From the NCBI GenBank assembly GCA_021603905.1, contig BQIU01000033.1, forward strand, positions 1 through 38,538: a DNA stretch of 38,538 bases. The letters are read 5' to 3'. The DNA comes from Nitrospirales bacterium. Its GTDB lineage: Bacteria > Nitrospirota > Nitrospiria > Nitrospirales > UBA8639. Below, piece after piece: positions 34,852-38,538 of the stretch; position 1 is the first letter of the stretch; every line of letters starts with the position of its first letter. The notes below the pieces were generated by a model, which saw nothing but the letters and a program-made list of their open reading frames with translations, was not told the origin of the DNA and did not search any database. The translations under genes and the position numbers were made by a program.

Positions 34852-35154
34852 TTACCACTTTAAGATATTAATTTCGTCGACATTGGTGGCAATCTTTCCA
34901 CGGAAGACGACGATGATAATGGCAAGCCCGATTGCAGCCTCTCCAGCAGCAATGGCAATGATAAATAGAGCGGCCATTTGGCCAGCCATCGATTCGAGAT
35001 AATGAGAGAAGGCCACCAAATTGATATTGGCGGCGTTCAGCATGATTTCAACACACATGAGGACGACGATGAAATTACGCCGGACCAATACGCCAACCAG
35101 GCCTGTCATAAAGAGGACAGCACTGACGACGACATAAGCTTCAACAGGTATCAT
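34852..35154 (-). CDS. nuoK: NADH-quinone oxidoreductase subunit K
   Basis: A 100-aa, three-helix subunit of normal length. It has the two membrane glutamates in MCVEIMLNAANINLVAF and AAGEAAIGLAIIIVVFR, which connect the proton channels of the antiporter subunits. Confidence 0.95.
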   Translation of the reverse strand: MIPVEAYVVVSAVLFMTGLVGVLVRRNFIVVLMCVEIMLNAANINLVAFSHYLESMAGQMAALFIIAIAAGEAAIGLAIIIVVFRGKIATNVDEINILKW

Positions 35155-35186
35155 AAGTCAATCTTTATGAGATCAGAGTTCGTCCG

Positions 35187-35708
35187 TTACTCGGGTTTTG
35201 GCTCAATGGTCGATGGTGTTTTGGCCAGGACAATGGCACCAATAATGGCGCCGAGCAGGAACACTCCGACGATTTCAAATAACAGTAAATAATCACTGAA
35301 CATCGTAATGCCGATGGCCTGGCTTGGTCCTGTTGCGAGCAGCACTTCCGGGGATGCGGTTCCCTTGACTCCACCATAGGGCGACTGTAATAGCAGGAAC
35401 AAGAGTTCACAGAAGATTCCAACGGACGCAAAGAGTACCAGCGCATATTTGCGATGCAGATGCTGTTCTTCAGTTTTGAGGTTGAGTAACATTAAGACAA
35501 AGAGGTAGAGGACAAGAATGGCTCCTGCATACACGATGATTTGAACGGCGAAAAGAAATTCTGCATTGAGCAGCACAAAAAGTCCCGCCACATGCAGTAA
35601 GAGTGTCAAAAGGGCGAGTCCACAGTGCACGGGATTTCGAAAGGCCACAGTCATGACCCCGGCCACGATACTTACCGTGGAAAAGTACGCAAAAAGCAAC
35701 CACATCAT
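35187..35708 (-). CDS. nuoJ: NADH-quinone oxidoreductase subunit J
   Basis: A 173-aa, five-helix subunit. The conserved helix-3 segment QIIVYAGAILVLYLFVLMLL (with the Tyr and Gly of the pi-bulge that couples quinone reduction to pumping) is intact. Two adjacent ATG codons are possible as start. It begins 9 bp after nuoI. Confidence 0.94.
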   Translation of the reverse strand: MMWLLFAYFSTVSIVAGVMTVAFRNPVHCGLALLTLLLHVAGLFVLLNAEFLFAVQIIVYAGAILVLYLFVLMLLNLKTEEQHLHRKYALVLFASVGIFCELLFLLLQSPYGGVKGTASPEVLLATGPSQAIGITMFSDYLLLFEIVGVFLLGAIIGAIVLAKTPSTIEPKPE

Positions 35709-35717
35709 CGTGAAATC

Positions 35718-36293
35718 TTAAGGATCCTGAGATTTTTCAACAGGGACAGGGAAATGGTAGCGGTAAGCGATACTCTCTTCCCCCTCTTTTTCTTGGTTAT
35801 GCGCATAGAGATATTTTTTGGCGTCATCGATGTATCGTTCGCCAATATCGTACAGTCGCTCTTTATCAAAAAGGAGGGTCCGCTTATCGTGCGTGGAGAA
35901 TTCGTATAGCTTGGTCATGGCTAAGGCATTAACCGGACAGGCTTCAACGCAATAGCCACAAAACACACACTTGGTAATATCGATATAGAATTCCGTGGCA
36001 TACCGTTCTAGGGGAAGAGACTTGTCTTCTTCACTAATGACTTTGATGCAACGAGACGGGCAAGCGGCTTCGCAGAGATCGCACCCGACGCAACGTTCCT
36101 TGCCGTCGTCGTAACGCAACAGCCCTAGTGCGCCACGGTGAGCATCAGGGATCGTTCTTTTTTCTCTCGGATATTCAAAGGTCATGGGGCGATGCAGCAT
36201 GTGTTTGAACGTGACTTTCATCGCATCCCAAATTTCGCGAAAAAAGACGGCATCGAGGATTTTTTTATAAAAATTATTGGAGTTCGTCGCCAT
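35718..36293 (-). CDS. nuoI: NADH-quinone oxidoreductase subunit I (2x[4Fe-4S])
   Basis: A 191-aa peripheral-arm subunit. Two ferredoxin motifs, CVGCDLCEAACPSRC and CVFCGYCVEACPV, bind clusters N6a and N6b, which pass electrons towards the quinone site. ATG at 36291-36293. It follows nuoG by about 135 bp; nuoH, usually found between these two genes, is not there. Confidence 0.95.
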   Translation of the reverse strand: MATNSNNFYKKILDAVFFREIWDAMKVTFKHMLHRPMTFEYPREKRTIPDAHRGALGLLRYDDGKERCVGCDLCEAACPSRCIKVISEEDKSLPLERYATEFYIDITKCVFCGYCVEACPVNALAMTKLYEFSTHDKRTLLFDKERLYDIGERYIDDAKKYLYAHNQEKEGEESIAYRYHFPVPVEKSQDP

Positions 36294-36428
36294 CAAAAAG
36301 TCCTTAGTGTCGTGCTTCCAATGTTCGTGGTATCACCTTAAAGATGTGAGCATCGTTTTTCGAAAGGGTTTAGTAAGTGAAACATTTCATTTTTTTGCTA
36401 TGAATTTAAGGAAACGACACTATTTAAA

Positions 36429-38538
36429 TCAAACTTTTTCCAGTGTGACCTGAGCAAGTTTAAAGTACGGTACGTGAGTATCCGGATCGACCTGCATCGG
36501 CATCAGATCCTTTACTGGTGGATCGTTGAAATGTTCAGGAATGCTGCAGCTTCCTGGCATGACAGTCAGATCCGACTTCACGCCTAACTCCACACTCATG
36601 GTATCGGAAGTCACACGAACCCGATCGTGAGATGAAAGCCCGAGTTGCTCGATATCTTTGGGATGCATGGACAATTGTTTAGAGTTCGGAGCAATCGCCA
36701 TGAGTCCTGAGGCTTGAGTCGAAAGTTTTCCGGAGTGATAAAGCAGTTGAATCATCTTTAACGTAAACGGTCGTGGAGTCTGATCTTGCTGAGATGATTG
36801 GTGATAGCGAGAGGGGACTTCATTCGCATACCCATTTTGTAAATAGGCTTGAGGGTTGACCTCGACTTTGGGCGGTTGGCCAAGATTGTAATAGCCCGGC
36901 ATGACCTTCATGATTTCTCTCTGAATATCGTTGGTGGATTCAAACTCAAGTGAAGTCCCGAGACCGTTCGCAATGCCGGCCATGATATGCCAATCGATGG
37001 CACTTTCACCAAGCGGATCGAAGATGGGTCGAAGGAATTGAACTTTCCCCTCCTGATTGGTCATCGTTCCATCCTTTTCAGCAAATGTCGTGGCTGGAAA
37101 CACGATATGAGCGAGTTGACCGGTTTCCGTCATAAACGGGTCCTGGCAGATCAACACTTCCAAATTCTTGAGTGCCGCTTCCACTTCACATGAAGCCGGA
37201 AGTGTCCCCAACGGGTTTTCGCCGACGACATAGAGTGCTTTGATTTCACCACTTTGGCATCTTTTGAGAATGTCTAAGAGGGATGCTCCTTCTCCCACAG
37301 GCGGAAGTTCCGTCAACCATGAATTGGCGAATTTCTCTCGTGCCGCAGGACTGTCATAGGCGAGTCCGCCAGGAAGAAACTCAGGGCCGACTCCCATATC
37401 AATGGCCCCTTGCTCATTGGCTTCTTCTGTAAACGTGTTAATGCCGCAACCGGGTCTTCCAATTTTTCCCGTGATCCACAACAGATCGATCAAATTGAGT
37501 ACGTTATGGTATCCGTTGGTCTGACGGACAATTCCCTCACCGCAAAAGATAATGGCACGATCGGCCTCAGCAAAAATCTTCGTGACTTCATTGATGTGAG
37601 AGACAGAGGTCCCGGTCTGCTCAGCAATGTGATCAAGAGAGATCGATTCAGTCGCTTGCTGTAAGGCTGCAAAGGCTTGAGGCGATTGTTTCACCACATC
37701 TTCATCAACGAAATCTTGCTGGATCGCCGATTTGACCAATCCTTGGACAAACAAGCCTTCAGTTCCCGGTTTCACCATGGTCGGATGTGATGCCAGTTTT
37801 GCGATATTGGTTTGCGCAGTGTCCACGACGATAACACGGGCCTTATAGATGCCTAAGGCCGCCTTGACACGGAGACTGGCGACAGGATTGGTTTCTGTTA
37901 CATTTGAGCCAACAAGCAAAATGGCTTGCGCACGTGTAATTTCTTCAGAAGTATTCGTCATGCGAGTGACCCCAAGCGCATGCTGCACGGCACGAACGAA
38001 ATTCACATGCCCATACCGTGCACTACTATCAATGTGATTCGTACCAAGAACTGTTCTCATGAACTTTTGAAAGACGTATAAGTCTTCATTCGTGCATCGA
38101 GCCGTGATGATGCCAGCGATCGCTTGTTCGCCATAGGTCTTTTTGATATAGGCTAAACGTCCGGCAGCGATATCAAGTGCATCAATCCACGGTGTTTCCG
38201 ACAAGCCGGATTCAGTGCGCACCAAGGGTAATGTCAAGCGAGTTTTGCTGTCGATAAACTGGAATCCAAAACGGCCTCGTACACAGAGTCCTCCATGCCC
38301 ATTCACGGTATCGTCTCGATCACCCCATTTATTTTTCCAGGATAACGGTGAGGTGACGCGCGTGACTTCCGTATCTTTTGTCTCGACATACATTTGGCAT
38401 CCGTCACCACAGTAATTGCAGGTGGTGGTCGTTTTTTTGAGCTGCCAGGGCTTATAGGCATACTTTGAATATTTATTGGTGATAGCCCCAACGGGACAAA
38501 CAGCCAGGCAATCTCCGCAAAACTCGCATTCCAGAGCT
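36429..38538 (-). CDS. nuoG: NADH-quinone oxidoreductase subunit G, N-terminus outside window
   Basis: At least 702 residues are in the window; the frame is open to the right edge. It begins inside a ferredoxin-like motif (CEFCGDCLAVCPVGA), followed by the molybdopterin-oxidoreductase cluster motif CNYCGDGC with the fourth Cys in GGLCVRGRFG (ligands of cluster N7). The large domain and a C-terminal dinucleotide-binding-like domain (SKQLSMHPKDIEQLGLSSHD) follow. NuoG carries electrons from NADH dehydrogenase to the membrane arm and keeps the formate-dehydrogenase fold, so a formate-dehydrogenase alpha subunit is the main alternative. Its place at the head of the nuo genes argues for NuoG. Confidence 0.9.
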   Translation of the reverse strand, partial: ALECEFCGDCLAVCPVGAITNKYSKYAYKPWQLKKTTTTCNYCGDGCQMYVETKDTEVTRVTSPLSWKNKWGDRDDTVNGHGGLCVRGRFGFQFIDSKTRLTLPLVRTESGLSETPWIDALDIAAGRLAYIKKTYGEQAIAGIITARCTNEDLYVFQKFMRTVLGTNHIDSSARYGHVNFVRAVQHALGVTRMTNTSEEITRAQAILLVGSNVTETNPVASLRVKAALGIYKARVIVVDTAQTNIAKLASHPTMVKPGTEGLFVQGLVKSAIQQDFVDEDVVKQSPQAFAALQQATESISLDHIAEQTGTSVSHINEVTKIFAEADRAIIFCGEGIVRQTNGYHNVLNLIDLLWITGKIGRPGCGINTFTEEANEQGAIDMGVGPEFLPGGLAYDSPAAREKFANSWLTELPPVGEGASLLDILKRCQSGEIKALYVVGENPLGTLPASCEVEAALKNLEVLICQDPFMTETGQLAHIVFPATTFAEKDGTMTNQEGKVQFLRPIFDPLGESAIDWHIMAGIANGLGTSLEFESTNDIQREIMKVMPGYYNLGQPPKVEVNPQAYLQNGYANEVPSRYHQSSQQDQTPRPFTLKMIQLLYHSGKLSTQASGLMAIAPNSKQLSMHPKDIEQLGLSSHDRVRVTSDTMSVELGVKSDLTVMPGSCSIPEHFNDPPVKDLMPMQVDPDTHVPYFKLAQVTLEKV

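Overview
The window most likely comes from a Nitrospirota bacterium, plausibly a low-GC (marine-type) Nitrospira. The best evidence is the right end (about 27.9-38.5 kb, minus strand), a complex I operon nuoG-I-J-K-L-M-M2-N with two tandem nuoM genes. This is the '2M' complex I layout known from Nitrospirae. No nuoH lies between nuoG and nuoI. Species assignment is inference: there is no rRNA or marker gene in the window.

Layout. 0-8.2 kb: a 5'-truncated amidohydrolase, an unknown protein, an HU-type DNA-binding protein with a good promoter and terminator, a MoaD/ThiS-like protein, a YHS-domain membrane protein, an arsM-arsS arsenosugar pair, and a zinc-ribbon membrane protein. A degenerate ~96-bp tandem repeat array (about 7.36-7.81 kb) runs into the 3' end of a probably truncated ORF. 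8.2-13.6 kb: a lipoprotein alpha/beta-hydrolase convergent with an exported protein, and a second copy of the same convergent pair. Decay is reciprocal: in copy 1 the hydrolase is intact and the exported gene has an in-frame stop; in copy 2 the hydrolase is a remnant and the exported gene is intact. A mazEF-type toxin-antitoxin pair and a small exported protein sit between the copies. 13.7-20.5 kb: a translationally coupled operon of a 219-aa lipoprotein-like protein and a 2016-aa lipoprotein. 21.1-27.2 kb: an animal-type heme peroxidase (apparent C-terminal frameshift), a serpin, a trypsin-like protease and a subtilase. 27.9 kb to the end: complex I.

How the middle works together. Four transcription units (hydrolase lipoprotein, giant lipoprotein operon, heme peroxidase, subtilase) each have, in the direction of transcription, a tripartite GATAC/GTATC site followed by a -24/-12 (sigma-54) promoter. 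Three sites lie 115-127 bp and one 214 bp upstream of the -12 element. I read this as an undescribed RpoN-dependent regulon. Beside it lies a protease-inhibitor pair: the serpin has a predicted P1-P1' Arg-Ser bond in an antithrombin-like loop, and the adjacent trypsin-like zymogen has the S1 aspartate that selects Arg/Lys. Protease, serpin, peroxidase and subtilase together resemble the parts list of an animal innate-immune cascade; that functional reading is speculative. All positions were read by eye; no database search or alignment program was used.
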